A stretch of 64,000 nucleotides of DNA. Source: G965205255 sp965205255 (GTDB lineage: Bacteria > Pseudomonadota > Gammaproteobacteria > Pseudomonadales > Endozoicomonadaceae). The position numbers were made by a program, and so were the translations under genes. The stretch spans positions 3,406,892-3,470,891 of the forward strand of contig OZ242051.1 of assembly GCA_965205255.1 (NCBI GenBank), in the 5' to 3' direction. Every line of letters begins with the position of its first letter. Within the stretch, counting starts at the first letter, position 1. Shown in pieces: positions 47,053 through 57,581 of this stretch. The notes beneath the pieces were generated by a model. That model was not told where the DNA came from, ran no database searches, and saw only the letters and a list, made by a program, of their open reading frames with translations.

Positions 47053-50000
47053 ATGTTCAAAGTCAGTGATGCATTTGATGCCAACTACCTAAAAAAAGAG
47101 CATGATTCCTTATGGGAAGGTGTCTCTTGCGCATTTCAAATTGATGAAGACTGTTACATTCAACAACTTATTGATAGCGAAAAAGCCTGTAAAGATAAGT
47201 TAAATGAAATTGAGATAATAACCGAAAGATCAACCAAACTCATAGAAAGCATTCGAACTGACAGAAATGCCTCCAGCATGATTGACTCTCTCATGCAGCA
47301 ATACAGTTTAAATACTGATGAAGGAGTTTTGCTAATGTGTCTGGCAGAAGCATTAATCCGTGTACCGGACAAAGAAACAGGAAGCTCCTTTATTCGCGAT
47401 CGCCTCACTAGGGCAGACTGGAGCAAGCATCTTAAAAAGAGTGATTCACTATTTGTAAATGCCTCCACTTGGGGACTGCTCATCAGTGGCAAGGTATTAA
47501 ACCACTTACAAAAAAACAATTCTGGTGCCATTTGGAACCGATTAACGGGCAGGCTTAGCGAACCCGTAATACGTACTGTAATAGAACAGGCGATGAAGGT
47601 ACTTGGCAATCATTTCGTTCTCGGACAAACAATCAACTCAGCTTTAAACAATGGCGGTTCTTACAGACAAAAAGGCTATACCTATTCTTTTGACATGCTG
47701 GGGGAAGCCGCATTAACCATGGACGATGCCCTCCAATATAAAAAATCATACTGCGAGGCAATTAAAACCATCGGAAACAGTAATAAGCATCTCAAAAATG
47801 TTGAACCTGCAAGCATTTCCATCAAACTATCAGCGCTTCACCCCCGTTACGAAAAAGCACACGAACAACGTGTTATGGATGAGTTAGGAAAAACTATTAA
47901 TGAACTTATCCTTATGGGGAAAAAATATAATGTTGGCATAACAATCGACGCAGAAGAAGTAGACCGGCTTGAAATTTCCCTTAAACTCTTTGAACAGGCA
48001 TACACTAATGCAGATTGTGCAGGCTGGGGGATGTTTGGCTTGGTGGTACAGGCATATTCTAATCGGGCGCTAGTAGTGCTCACCTGGTTAAGAGCTTTAG
48101 CTAAAAAGCATGAAGATAAAATTCCCGTTAGACTAGTCAAAGGGGCCTACTGGGATAGTGAAATCAAACATGCTCAGCAGTTGGGAGAAAAGTCCTACCC
48201 CGTATTCACCCGCAAGGAATCGACCGATCTTTCCTATCTGGTGTGTGCAAGGTTTTTGTTGAAAAACGATACAAACTGTTATATTTATCCGCAGTTTGCA
48301 TCACATAACCCGCAAACGGTTGCAAGCGTACTGGAAATGGCCAGTGGTACCAGTAATTTTGAATTGCAGCGACTACACGGTATGGGTGATGCCCTTTATG
48401 ATCAACTCATTGAGAAAGAACATATTTGTGTACGAATTTATGCGCCGGTCGGCAATCATAAAGACCTCCTTCCTTATCTGGTTCGGCGCCTGCTTGAAAA
48501 TGGCGCCAACACTTCATTTGTGCACCGGCTTGCCGATGCTAATGCACCCGTTTCTGAGCTGGTTCGTCATCCATTACAGATCATTGAATCAAAAAACACC
48601 TTACATAACCCACGCATTGCTTTACCTGAACATATTTTTTCAGATAGAAAAAATTCTTCAGGAATAAACATTGCCATTGAAAATCAATGGCAGTTATTAT
48701 TTAACGGAGTCCGTCAAAACATGAAAAGTAGTTGGACATTTGGGCCCATGATTAACGGCCACAACCATACCATAGGCAAAGCGCATCAGGTAGTAAACCC
48801 TGCAAATAATGAAGACAGTCCAGGCACCACTTTCTGGGCTGATAACAATCAGGTTGAAGCAGCCCTGAGTATCGCTCATACAGGGTTTGCCGGATGGAAT
48901 AAAACACCGGTAGAAAAGCGTGCAGAAGTGTTAAATAACCTAGCCAATTTACTAGAATCCAACCGAAATGAGCTTATAGCACTGTGTCAGTGTGAAGCAG
49001 GAAAAACAGTAAAGGATAGTATTGATGAAATTCGTGAGGCTGTAGATTTTTGTCGTTACTACGCACTACAGGCTATCAAATTATTATCGAAACCTCAAAT
49101 CATGCAAGGACCTACAGGTGAAATCAATGAACTTTCCATGCAGGGCAGAGGAGTATTTCTCTGTATAAGTCCCTGGAACTTCCCTTTAGCAATCTTCCTC
49201 GGACAAATCACTGCAGCTTTAGCTACCGGTAATACTGTGCTGGCAAAACCGGCTGAGCAAACATCACTGATTGCGGGCAGAGCGGTTGAATTAGCATGGG
49301 AGGCCGGTATTCCCTGTGATACTCTCCAACTGTTGACTGGCAGTGGTGCCACCATTGGCAAACAACTTTTATCAGATGAGCGTCTGGCAGGAGTTTGCTT
49401 TACCGGTTCAACAGATACAGCCATGATCATCAATCGCCAGCTGGCTGAACGCAATGGATCTATTATTCCCTTTATTGCTGAAACCGGTGGACAAAATGCC
49501 ATGATAGTTGATTCCACCGCTCTGCCTGAACAAATAGTGCAGGACGCAGTGCTCTCAGCATTTGCTAGTGCTGGACAACGCTGTTCCGCATTGCGGGTGA
49601 TGTATGTTCAAGAAGACATTGCCAGCAGGGTAATAAATATACTTAAAGGTGCCATGCTAGAATTAGTTATAGGCAAGCCTTCTGACCGGGCAACCGATGT
49701 TGGCCCTGTCATAGACAAGGAAGCTGTAACAGCACTTCAGGCTCATATTGACCTTATGGAAAAAGAGGCTGAGTTAATTATGCGCACACCCATCACAAAG
49801 GCATATGATAAAGGATTTTATATAGCCCCTGTAGCTTTTAAAATCAAAACTATTTCACAACTTACAAAAGAGAACTTTGGCCCTGTATTGCATGTCATCA
49901 CCTTTCCTGCTGATAAACTTGACATGGTTATCGATGACATAAATGCAACTGGCTTTGGTTTAACACTGGGTATCCATTCACGCAACGAAACAGTTTTTGA

Positions 50001-50235
50001 ATACATTGCAGACAGAATTAATGCAGGCAATATTTATGTTAACCGTAACCAAATAGGTGCTGTTGTTGGCGTACAACCTTTCGGAGGTATGGGGCTCTCC
50101 GGTACAGGACCTAAAGCCGGTGGGCCGCATTATTTGTATCGTTTTGTCGTAGAAAAACATCGCAGCATAAATACAACAGCTATTGGTGGTAATGCAACAC
50201 TAATGGCTCAAAGCAGTGGAGAAATGATCCGGTGA
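47053..50235 (+). CDS. putA: bifunctional proline dehydrogenase / L-glutamate gamma-semialdehyde dehydrogenase
   Basis: 1060 residues. An arm and alpha domain (about 1-200) leads to the FAD proline dehydrogenase barrel (ISIKLSALHPRYEKA, LVKGAYWDSEIK, RLLENGANTSFVHR) and the aldehyde dehydrogenase (CISPWNFPLAIF, Glu810 in AETGGQNAM, catalytic Cys844 in GQRCSALRV). It oxidises proline to glutamate in two channelled steps at the inner membrane. The N-terminal ribbon-helix-helix DNA-binding domain of E. coli PutA and the extra C-terminal domain of the longest forms are missing, so it is not a self-repressor. Upstream TATGGAGAGG is a good ribosome site. putP is unlinked. Confidence 0.96.
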   Translation: MFKVSDAFDANYLKKEHDSLWEGVSCAFQIDEDCYIQQLIDSEKACKDKLNEIEIITERSTKLIESIRTDRNASSMIDSLMQQYSLNTDEGVLLMCLAEALIRVPDKETGSSFIRDRLTRADWSKHLKKSDSLFVNASTWGLLISGKVLNHLQKNNSGAIWNRLTGRLSEPVIRTVIEQAMKVLGNHFVLGQTINSALNNGGSYRQKGYTYSFDMLGEAALTMDDALQYKKSYCEAIKTIGNSNKHLKNVEPASISIKLSALHPRYEKAHEQRVMDELGKTINELILMGKKYNVGITIDAEEVDRLEISLKLFEQAYTNADCAGWGMFGLVVQAYSNRALVVLTWLRALAKKHEDKIPVRLVKGAYWDSEIKHAQQLGEKSYPVFTRKESTDLSYLVCARFLLKNDTNCYIYPQFASHNPQTVASVLEMASGTSNFELQRLHGMGDALYDQLIEKEHICVRIYAPVGNHKDLLPYLVRRLLENGANTSFVHRLADANAPVSELVRHPLQIIESKNTLHNPRIALPEHIFSDRKNSSGINIAIENQWQLLFNGVRQNMKSSWTFGPMINGHNHTIGKAHQVVNPANNEDSPGTTFWADNNQVEAALSIAHTGFAGWNKTPVEKRAEVLNNLANLLESNRNELIALCQCEAGKTVKDSIDEIREAVDFCRYYALQAIKLLSKPQIMQGPTGEINELSMQGRGVFLCISPWNFPLAIFLGQITAALATGNTVLAKPAEQTSLIAGRAVELAWEAGIPCDTLQLLTGSGATIGKQLLSDERLAGVCFTGSTDTAMIINRQLAERNGSIIPFIAETGGQNAMIVDSTALPEQIVQDAVLSAFASAGQRCSALRVMYVQEDIASRVINILKGAMLELVIGKPSDRATDVGPVIDKEAVTALQAHIDLMEKEAELIMRTPITKAYDKGFYIAPVAFKIKTISQLTKENFGPVLHVITFPADKLDMVIDDINATGFGLTLGIHSRNETVFEYIADRINAGNIYVNRNQIGAVVGVQPFGGMGLSGTGPKAGGPHYLYRFVVEKHRSINTTAIGGNATLMAQSSGEMIR

Positions 50236-50322
50236 CATCTGCTACACCTAATGTTTCTCTAGTAAATTAATTATTGAAGCGTGAAAAAAACAGCTGTTTT
50301 CTCTGCCATTTTTGCTCTTAAA

Positions 50323-50342
50323 TGGGTAGCATACGCTACCCA
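50323..50342. terminator. hairpin between putA and RHS gene 2
   Basis: TGGGTAGC-ATAC-GCTACCCA is a perfect 8-bp stem between two convergent genes. It has no T-run. A perfect AAAACAG/CTGTTTT palindrome lies 23 bases before it. Bidirectional termination is plausible. Confidence 0.5.
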
Positions 50343-50411
50343 AATCTGAAAGGTATTTTGCATGAAATACATATCAACAATAGTCAAAAGTATATTTTAG
50401 AATCAATTAAT

Positions 50412-53400
50412 TTATAAAGTACCTGTGCTATAATTTTTAACTAGGATAAGTCTACCTGATCCGGTAATGCGCATAGCTGAAGCGCTTTTTTTCTTACTAT
50501 TAGAAGATATAAATATTTGCTTTTCGGATGAAATATTTGGTTCGCTTGATGTTTCTAATGGTGTTAGCTGGGTATATGATCTGGGCATTTCGCTACCGAT
50601 TTGACTTATCATAGTAGTCTGACTTGTAACCTCATCTTTTAAGTTGGTTTGAAAATTTTCATCCCCTAAAGAAGTATCATGTAATGTCATCGGAGAAACA
50701 GTAGGTTGTTCACTAACGTTGGTGGATGCACCGCTTTGTTTATACTTTTCAGTCAATAAAGACAAAGGGCCCGAATTTTCAAAAACAGTAGTTGCATCAG
50801 TTCCAATAGGCGGTGATTTTAACTCTATCTGCAATTCATGCACATCCCTATGATAAATTTCTGAAGGAAATCGACGAAGAAATGCTTTTTGTACACCATT
50901 GATCATACCAAAAAGTGCTGTAGTCACCGAAACAGCAGTCAAAGCCAAAGATATATAACTTAGTATTGCTAACTCTTCATCAATCATTGCTTCTCTTAAT
51001 TTCTCTGGATGGCTGATACTAGCCACGGATGCTCCGTAAATGGCCGTATTAAATACTCCGGATATAGTCCCTGTGATTGATGACGTAATAATAAAAGTCG
51101 TAGTTGCACATTCTAGGCCGTGAGAGAAAAGCCACATAGAAACAGGTCCCACAAATAACCCCATTCCAATGGCTGAAACACTGCTGACTATTCCAAAGGA
51201 GCTATTTGCAATTGCAAGATTGCGATTTTCCGGACGAGCTGTACTGGCAATTTGCAGAGAGCCTGCTGCTGTACCTGCTATTGCACTGGCAACTGCGCTT
51301 GTTCCTGCTGTTATAGAATTAAAACCTGTAAGGGTTAACCCCATACTGGAAGGCAAAACCACAGAAACTACCGGAAGCAGTGCTGCAGAAGCTAATGCTG
51401 CCACAATACCTATCCCGCCCAGGGTATAGGAAAGCCATTTTGGGATGTGTCCGGTAGGGTCGGTGTTCATGACAGGGTTATTGCTGCCAAAACCATAACC
51501 ATCAATAATTTTAAACGGGCTGTAACTGTCATGGCTCATAAAGTGACGATAAACCGGATTATACGCCCGTAAACCACCTCCCAGAAACTGATACCCTGTG
51601 GCCGGATCATTCATCTGTTTATCAAACCCCGGCGAATGATTCTTCCACCAAGGTTTCTGCTCACTGAGATGAAGTCTCGTCGCAAGCGCCTGATGAGCAT
51701 TTGCCAGACGGTCATAACTCATTCCGTAGGGGCTGTAAACATAGTCATTTCTTCGCCTTCCCTCTGCCCCAAAGGTGCTGATTACATCCCCCTTATAGTC
51801 ATGGGTATACCAGCGGGTAATGGCTCCATCCTCACTATGAGCTACACCAAATTCTACGCTGATATGCTGATGGTGAAAACTATCATTTTGCACCTGAGCC
51901 GTAATAGTATTACCTTGATACAGCATATACAGTGGTGACTGCAAAGCGTTACCTTTGGCATCAAAAGGCTGTTCTTCCACTTGGTGACCACTGCTGTCAT
52001 AGGTATAGCGGGCCTTCTCTCCGGTTAGGGAAGAAGTAAAACTGTCCTGCTGTCCGAAGGCATTATAGTGAATGGTGTTACCATCAGCATCTTTTATAAC
52101 TCGCCCTAAAACATCATAAGTTATGGTTTGTGGTGGCTCACTAATCCCGCTGTTTTGCCACTGGCGACTGAAAGATGTCATCTGATGCGGGTCGTAACGA
52201 TATCTCAAGGAACCCGAGCCGGAAGCTGGGTTACCTGTGGTATAGGCGTAATGCACAATCTTTGTGGATTTTTTACCCTCTTTGTCCAGCAGTTTTTCGG
52301 TAACACTCTGAATGTTATTCCAGTGATCAAACGTATATTTCTGAGATAAAATAATGAGCGGTTTTGTGTTTGCACTACCAACCAGATCAGTATCCCTTGG
52401 ACAGAGCAAACTAAGTGCATTTGCTTTACCTGTGGCACTACAGGTCATACGGGTGAGATCATTGGTGTCTCTATCATAAGTATACGACTGAGTAGCGCTG
52501 GCATTACCCTCAACTCTGGTCATCCCAATGATATTTCGGGTTTCGGTGTCATAGTTGTATTTCAGGGATTCGAGCAGTACACCTGCTCGCCTGTCAGTGG
52601 TTTTTTTTAATAAATTTAGCGGGTCATAGGTAAATGTTCGAGTCACTCCCATGCCGTTAGTTATTTCTGTTGGTCGGTTGAAATAGTCATCGTACCGAGT
52701 ACTTGTTAAAACGGTAGCTTTGCGTTGCCCCGGAAGAAAAACTGACGTTTTGATTGGCCGTCCTAAAACATCATGGGTTGTCACAAAAACATTGCCGGCA
52801 AGGTCAGTGCGCCTTACCGGTTTATTATAGCGGTCATAAACAATGCTCTCAGTTCCGACAGGGTAATAAATGCCAGCCATGGTTTTAAAGGTGACCGGAG
52901 TGCTACGGGTAATTTTAATGAGTTGCCCTGTATTTTCATCAAAGCTGTAGTGCACATGACTGATGGCATCTTCTTTATCTGTGAGCTTCCATGTTACCGG
53001 ATCATAAGTGTATTTTACGTACAACACACCATCAATAGCTGCACCTGTCTGCCCGATACTACTGTATGTATAAGTGAAGATGTGCCCTTTTGGGGCATTT
53101 TTCGTGGCAGGTGTTATCATACTAAGCAACCGGCCATCAGCATCGTAGTGATATGTTATCCGGTTACCATGTTCATCCTCCTGCCAGGCAAGGTTTCCCT
53201 CTCGATCATAACCCCGCTCTCCTAGAGAATGACAAATATTACTGCCGGAGGGTTGCACACACCGGGACGTTTTTTTACCAAACACATTAAATGTATCGTG
53301 AATCATACTGCCATTCGGTGCTGTCACAGCCACCAGACGTCCACGTCTCCAGGTCCAGTGTGTGGTCGCTCCGTTAGGCTGGGTTTGCGCAATGCGTCGA

Positions 53401-56400
53401 CCATTACCATCATAGGTGGTAACAACACGCGTTAACCACGCTCGGTCTTTGATAGCTGCACGAATAAAAGCAGACAAACCATGTTTGCCCACCAACGGCA
53501 TCAGCCCATAACTTTTTGTGGTATGCAGTGAAGAGGAAGGCTTAAGCTGATCTTCTACCCCTTGTAGCTGATGTTGTAGAAAATCGTTATAGACAGGTTT
53601 ACCATTCAGTTTCAGCGACGGAATCAGAGAAAAGGTATACTGTCCTACCGGCTTTCCCAGTATATTGGATTGAATGACAGTCAAAATTGTACCCGTTTTC
53701 TCCTGTGATTTTGCATGTGACCACCCAGTGGCTACCTGATAATCGATCAGCCACATTGCCGGATCATTACGCACAGTAAATTTGATTACCCCATCAGGAG
53801 TTTTCTTCCATACTTGGCGGTTTAACGCGTCGTAACCATAAGTGGTGGTCAATGCAATAGTTTTTCCCGGCGTTGAGCTATCCGGATCGGCGGCATGATA
53901 CACGGTTCGTGTGGCAGGCTTACCCGCTACGGTATAGGTGGTTTTGCTGTCAGGAATCCAGTTTGACAAACCTTCCATACCCGCTTTGCTCTCAGACTTG
54001 AATCGGTGCCATGCAGAAAGAATTTTTCTGTTTTTGCCTGTGCCTGCATATACAATCTTTTGTTGAGTGCCATCCGGAGCTGTTCTCACCACCGCTTGCT
54101 CTCGGTCTGTATTAATATAACTCCAAGTCACCGTCTGCGGGCGACCACCTGTCAAAGGAGTAATCACCTCTTTCACTGGTCGTTGCCAGACATCATAGGT
54201 TTTGATTGAGTGAAGATTTTTTAGCGTATCATCACTGGCCAGCTTTACGCCACTGACCAGCGAATACACCGATGTACCCAGCGAAAAGCTATTTCCATCA
54301 GCCATGCTCCGACCAACATGCAATTGCGCCTTTGCTTCCCTGATACTCTCCGGTGATGTTGCAGATAAAACGGCCATTGTTGTCTTGCGCGTATGAGTTT
54401 CAGGCGTGAGTGTCGTGGTGACATTAATGGTCACTTTATCCTGTGTCTGTCTGGCAGCGACCGGCATTTTTATCAACTCTGGTAACAGACCATCAACTCG
54501 ATATTTACGAGAAGTATCTGCTATCTTAGTCAGAGTAAGCTGGGTCAGTTGCCCGTAGGTAAGGCTATTTTGCTCATGATTGTACTGATAGTCTGTCCGA
54601 GTGCCAATCTGTGATGGCATCAGTTCCGGCAGAGCTACACCCGGCTTCAGACCGGCAACACTGTCCAACGGCAAAGTACCCTCTGTTTTAGCTTTTACCT
54701 GCCATTGCCCCGCCAGTGCCGACGTGTCTTCTCCTGTCGCATTGTCAGACACCTGAACATCGGCTTGCAATGATTTTCGGTGTTTTAACAACTGCTGATA
54801 AGTACGAAGTTTATCCTTATAAACCGCTGCTACTGGTAGCCGAGTGTAGTCATACACAACCTCCGTTGCTGGAGCGGGATCAGCAGTGACGGCAAAATCA
54901 TGATAAGGTGCACTGCCGAGCGGAGTGTGTGCAGCAGGAAGCATCAGTACCTTCTCTGGCAAAGTCACCTGTGGCCATAAAGGATCCATAACCGGACAGT
55001 GCTGATCACCTTTCACTGGACAATACTGAGTAAACACCTGGCGACCATAGGCGTCTTCCTGCCAGATAACCTGCCCTTTATCATTATAGCGTTTTTGTTG
55101 AACCACTTTTGCAGGGGCGGTGGTATCTTCATTGCCACGGGCTGTGAGAAAATAGAGTGTTTTACTGTTTTGTTGTGGCAAAGAATAAGTAGCTGGTAAT
55201 CTGGCAAAGGTGGTACCCCTCCACGGCGTATAGGTAATGTCATTGCCGGCTATTTTGGTATGATACACATCATCCCGTTGTACCATAGTCAGCGGCAGAT
55301 GATACTTGTTATACGTGGTTTCGGTAGTTGTAAAACCATTGTCCTGTACAACCGTATAGGTATAGCTGTCAGCTCGGTCCATCAGATTGTCTTTGCCCGG
55401 CGCAGAACTCACTCCCGCTTGGTAACCTGTATAATTATGTAGATCACCTGTCCCTCGACTATAGCGATACCACAAATGTTTGACCGGCAACGATTTTCTG
55501 ACTGCCTGAGGCGGAATGGTAATCTGTTCTGTTACGACTGGAATATAACGGTTGCTGAACCCTGCAGGTAAACCCCGTGGCTGATCGGAAGAAGAACCCG
55601 ATTCCTGATTATACAAAAAAATATCCTGCTGACCAGAGGGTTCAGTGACCTGTTGTAATAACCAAGGACGATTTCCCCGTACATCATAATCAAAACGCAT
55701 TTCAGTCGACTGAGAGCTATTGTTTACGCCATGGCTAGACAACGAGGGCATAGACAAAGACTTCAACATGGGAGACCCTTTCACATCAAACAGATGTAGT
55801 ACCAATGTTTGCTGACCATGAATAGTCACATCCCTGCCCTGATAAGTTAAATGCACTCCGTCGTAAAGACAGGTATTACTGCCTGTTTTATGTATATCGT
55901 TATCTGTCAGTGGATGCGCACAGATATAAAGCAAACGACGTATGGTGTCTTTTGATCCATTACGGTCATAGTAGAACCATACCCGCTGACCATCCCGACC
56001 TTCTTCCCAGTCTTCATAACCGTGAAAAATATGTTCACGAATACCGGTAGCCATGGCAATAAGCCAGTTACCGGGTGTGCCGGTAATGACAACATCCTTC
56101 AATTTATGGCGAAGAGGTCGCCAAACAGTTTTTCCATCACTGTTCCGAACAGACTCCATGGTAAAACCATGGCCATCTCCAGTGGTGATATCAGTAGTTT
56201 TATGACCTGCAATTTCAGTAGTTGACGGATGTTCTACACCTAAATTAAAAGTCCAGTTAGACCCCAACCCCAAAGCATCTGACCCCGGTTCGAAAGAACC
56301 ACCTGAATAAGACAGGCTCAAATCTCGCCTGCCCTGACCCTCGTCATAGAGCACGCTGGCAACGGGCATGGAAAAAGCCGAACTGCCGGTACGGGGGTTC

Positions 56401-56762
56401 ACCGAAGCATCAACAGCACTATGAAAGTTATTGGCATTAGAAGGAAGCGCACTTTGTCCGTCAGCCAGAACAGATAGCCCAGTTATGGGAGAAACCGGCA
56501 ACTGAGGGTGGTTAGGTAATCGCCACGCCTGCCCACGCCGAGATAACCTGGAAGAGACAGATCCCACAGGACCTGAAAAAGAAGTTTTACCCGCTGATAC
56601 AGAAGAAACCTTCACTCCATGCTCTGTCGTAAAACTCCTATTTTGCGTTGCCCAAACGATTTGCTCAAAGGGTAGTAAAAATGCAGGAATGAAAGTTAAG
56701 GAAAGAAAAAACTTAGCAACATAATGAAACACAAAACGAACCAAATTACACACCAAGATCAC
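50412..56762 (-). CDS. giant secreted RHS-repeat protein, second copy
   Basis: 2116 residues. The signal peptide core is AKFFLSLTFIPAFLLP (about 16-31). YD repeats run through the body (YDALNRQVW, YDADGRLLSM, YDPLNLLKK), and the core closes at about 1719-1771 with DPATGYQFLGGG, NNPVMN and DPTGH. It is co-linear with the first RHS protein from signal to DPTGH. The tail (1772-2116) has the same kind of hydrophobic module, sharing the pattern GSLQIAxTAxP and VSxIGMG, then a Ser/Thr-rich hydrophilic end with no recognisable catalytic motif. The DNA is visibly richer in G and C than RHS gene 1. No immunity-like gene follows; putA converges on it. Confidence 0.92.
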   Translation of the reverse strand: MILVCNLVRFVFHYVAKFFLSLTFIPAFLLPFEQIVWATQNRSFTTEHGVKVSSVSAGKTSFSGPVGSVSSRLSRRGQAWRLPNHPQLPVSPITGLSVLADGQSALPSNANNFHSAVDASVNPRTGSSAFSMPVASVLYDEGQGRRDLSLSYSGGSFEPGSDALGLGSNWTFNLGVEHPSTTEIAGHKTTDITTGDGHGFTMESVRNSDGKTVWRPLRHKLKDVVITGTPGNWLIAMATGIREHIFHGYEDWEEGRDGQRVWFYYDRNGSKDTIRRLLYICAHPLTDNDIHKTGSNTCLYDGVHLTYQGRDVTIHGQQTLVLHLFDVKGSPMLKSLSMPSLSSHGVNNSSQSTEMRFDYDVRGNRPWLLQQVTEPSGQQDIFLYNQESGSSSDQPRGLPAGFSNRYIPVVTEQITIPPQAVRKSLPVKHLWYRYSRGTGDLHNYTGYQAGVSSAPGKDNLMDRADSYTYTVVQDNGFTTTETTYNKYHLPLTMVQRDDVYHTKIAGNDITYTPWRGTTFARLPATYSLPQQNSKTLYFLTARGNEDTTAPAKVVQQKRYNDKGQVIWQEDAYGRQVFTQYCPVKGDQHCPVMDPLWPQVTLPEKVLMLPAAHTPLGSAPYHDFAVTADPAPATEVVYDYTRLPVAAVYKDKLRTYQQLLKHRKSLQADVQVSDNATGEDTSALAGQWQVKAKTEGTLPLDSVAGLKPGVALPELMPSQIGTRTDYQYNHEQNSLTYGQLTQLTLTKIADTSRKYRVDGLLPELIKMPVAARQTQDKVTINVTTTLTPETHTRKTTMAVLSATSPESIREAKAQLHVGRSMADGNSFSLGTSVYSLVSGVKLASDDTLKNLHSIKTYDVWQRPVKEVITPLTGGRPQTVTWSYINTDREQAVVRTAPDGTQQKIVYAGTGKNRKILSAWHRFKSESKAGMEGLSNWIPDSKTTYTVAGKPATRTVYHAADPDSSTPGKTIALTTTYGYDALNRQVWKKTPDGVIKFTVRNDPAMWLIDYQVATGWSHAKSQEKTGTILTVIQSNILGKPVGQYTFSLIPSLKLNGKPVYNDFLQHQLQGVEDQLKPSSSLHTTKSYGLMPLVGKHGLSAFIRAAIKDRAWLTRVVTTYDGNGRRIAQTQPNGATTHWTWRRGRLVAVTAPNGSMIHDTFNVFGKKTSRCVQPSGSNICHSLGERGYDREGNLAWQEDEHGNRITYHYDADGRLLSMITPATKNAPKGHIFTYTYSSIGQTGAAIDGVLYVKYTYDPVTWKLTDKEDAISHVHYSFDENTGQLIKITRSTPVTFKTMAGIYYPVGTESIVYDRYNKPVRRTDLAGNVFVTTHDVLGRPIKTSVFLPGQRKATVLTSTRYDDYFNRPTEITNGMGVTRTFTYDPLNLLKKTTDRRAGVLLESLKYNYDTETRNIIGMTRVEGNASATQSYTYDRDTNDLTRMTCSATGKANALSLLCPRDTDLVGSANTKPLIILSQKYTFDHWNNIQSVTEKLLDKEGKKSTKIVHYAYTTGNPASGSGSLRYRYDPHQMTSFSRQWQNSGISEPPQTITYDVLGRVIKDADGNTIHYNAFGQQDSFTSSLTGEKARYTYDSSGHQVEEQPFDAKGNALQSPLYMLYQGNTITAQVQNDSFHHQHISVEFGVAHSEDGAITRWYTHDYKGDVISTFGAEGRRRNDYVYSPYGMSYDRLANAHQALATRLHLSEQKPWWKNHSPGFDKQMNDPATGYQFLGGGLRAYNPVYRHFMSHDSYSPFKIIDGYGFGSNNPVMNTDPTGHIPKWLSYTLGGIGIVAALASAALLPVVSVVLPSSMGLTLTGFNSITAGTSAVASAIAGTAAGSLQIASTARPENRNLAIANSSFGIVSSVSAIGMGLFVGPVSMWLFSHGLECATTTFIITSSITGTISGVFNTAIYGASVASISHPEKLREAMIDEELAILSYISLALTAVSVTTALFGMINGVQKAFLRRFPSEIYHRDVHELQIELKSPPIGTDATTVFENSGPLSLLTEKYKQSGASTNVSEQPTVSPMTLHDTSLGDENFQTNLKDEVTSQTTMISQIGSEMPRSYTQLTPLETSSEPNISSEKQIFISSNSKKKSASAMRITGSGRLILVKNYSTGTL

Positions 56763-56934
56763 CTATCTTTTACCAAGTACACAAGCAATGTTTACGACAC
56801 TCAACGATCACAAAACCGACTCGTACTCACCCGTCCGGCAATAACAATATAATAAAACCATTAGTTGCTGAATCGAAAAAATAAATAGGTAAAAGATGCA
56901 AAAGCACAAGCATAAATAGCATAATAATCTGCAG

Positions 56935-57060
56935 TATCGATACTTCGGACAGTTTTTAATTCATTGTCTTTCATGAGTATTATCTGTTAGTTCAACAACA
57001 AGAACAGAAGAAAACCCATGAAAGACGCAGCAAAATTAATGAGTCATAGCAAGATTTCAA
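56935..57060 (+). repeat. left edge of element B, plus orientation
   Basis: ATACTTCGGACAGTTTTTAAT and TCATGAGTATTATCTG align in reverse with 45320 and 46778. The following MKDAAKLMSHSKISR corresponds to the decayed first codons of the element B transposase. Confidence 0.55.
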
Positions 57061-57127
57061 GGCATAACACAAAACCATAAAACATAAAAATAGCACAATA
57101 AAAAGTTAGACGATGGTTTTTGTATTA

Positions 57128-57345
57128 ATCCCCCTTACCATCTAGTCGAGACTATGGTCATGATACTACCAAATCAGCTCACTTTTGGCACAGTTCGACT
57201 TTTTTTGAACGGTATCATCCATAGATAAAACTGCCTCGACAGACTCTACCTACCTGATAACCGGTTTTATACTTTGTTAGCTAGGAAACTACTAATTTTG
57301 TCATGGCTAACCGTTTCATCCAGCAAAGTAGAAAGCCACATGGCC
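57128..57345 (-). pseudogene. transposase fragment of element A
   Basis: The minus strand reads STLLDETVSHDKISSFLANK, a stop, then KPVIR, VESVEAVLSMDDTVQKK and SELIW, YHDHSLD, RGIN. It matches the fragment at 35386 and continues past it (catalytic Asp in DDT). Two stops and a deletion. Together with 56935-57060 it fills the 807-base gap between the divergent RHS and esterase genes. Confidence 0.72.
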
Positions 57346-57581
57346 GTTAACTAATCAAAAGATTTGATGGGGTAATAGCTGTATAAACAAAAGAACTGTC
57401 TATTTATTTAATTTATTCTATACAATTATTGGCGTATAAATTAAGTTGTTCACGTCATATCAGAAAATAATAAAAGCCTAAAAAAGAATTTCAGTCTATT
57501 ATATGGACATATTGAAATCGACGTAAACGATGAAACGATGCAAAAGAAATACACTAAAAAATTTAACGAGTGCTTAAAACT

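Noticed and set aside
57000..57130. Possible short gene MKDAAKLMSHSKISR
   Set aside because: It stops after about 18 codons and matches the decayed start of the element B transposase.
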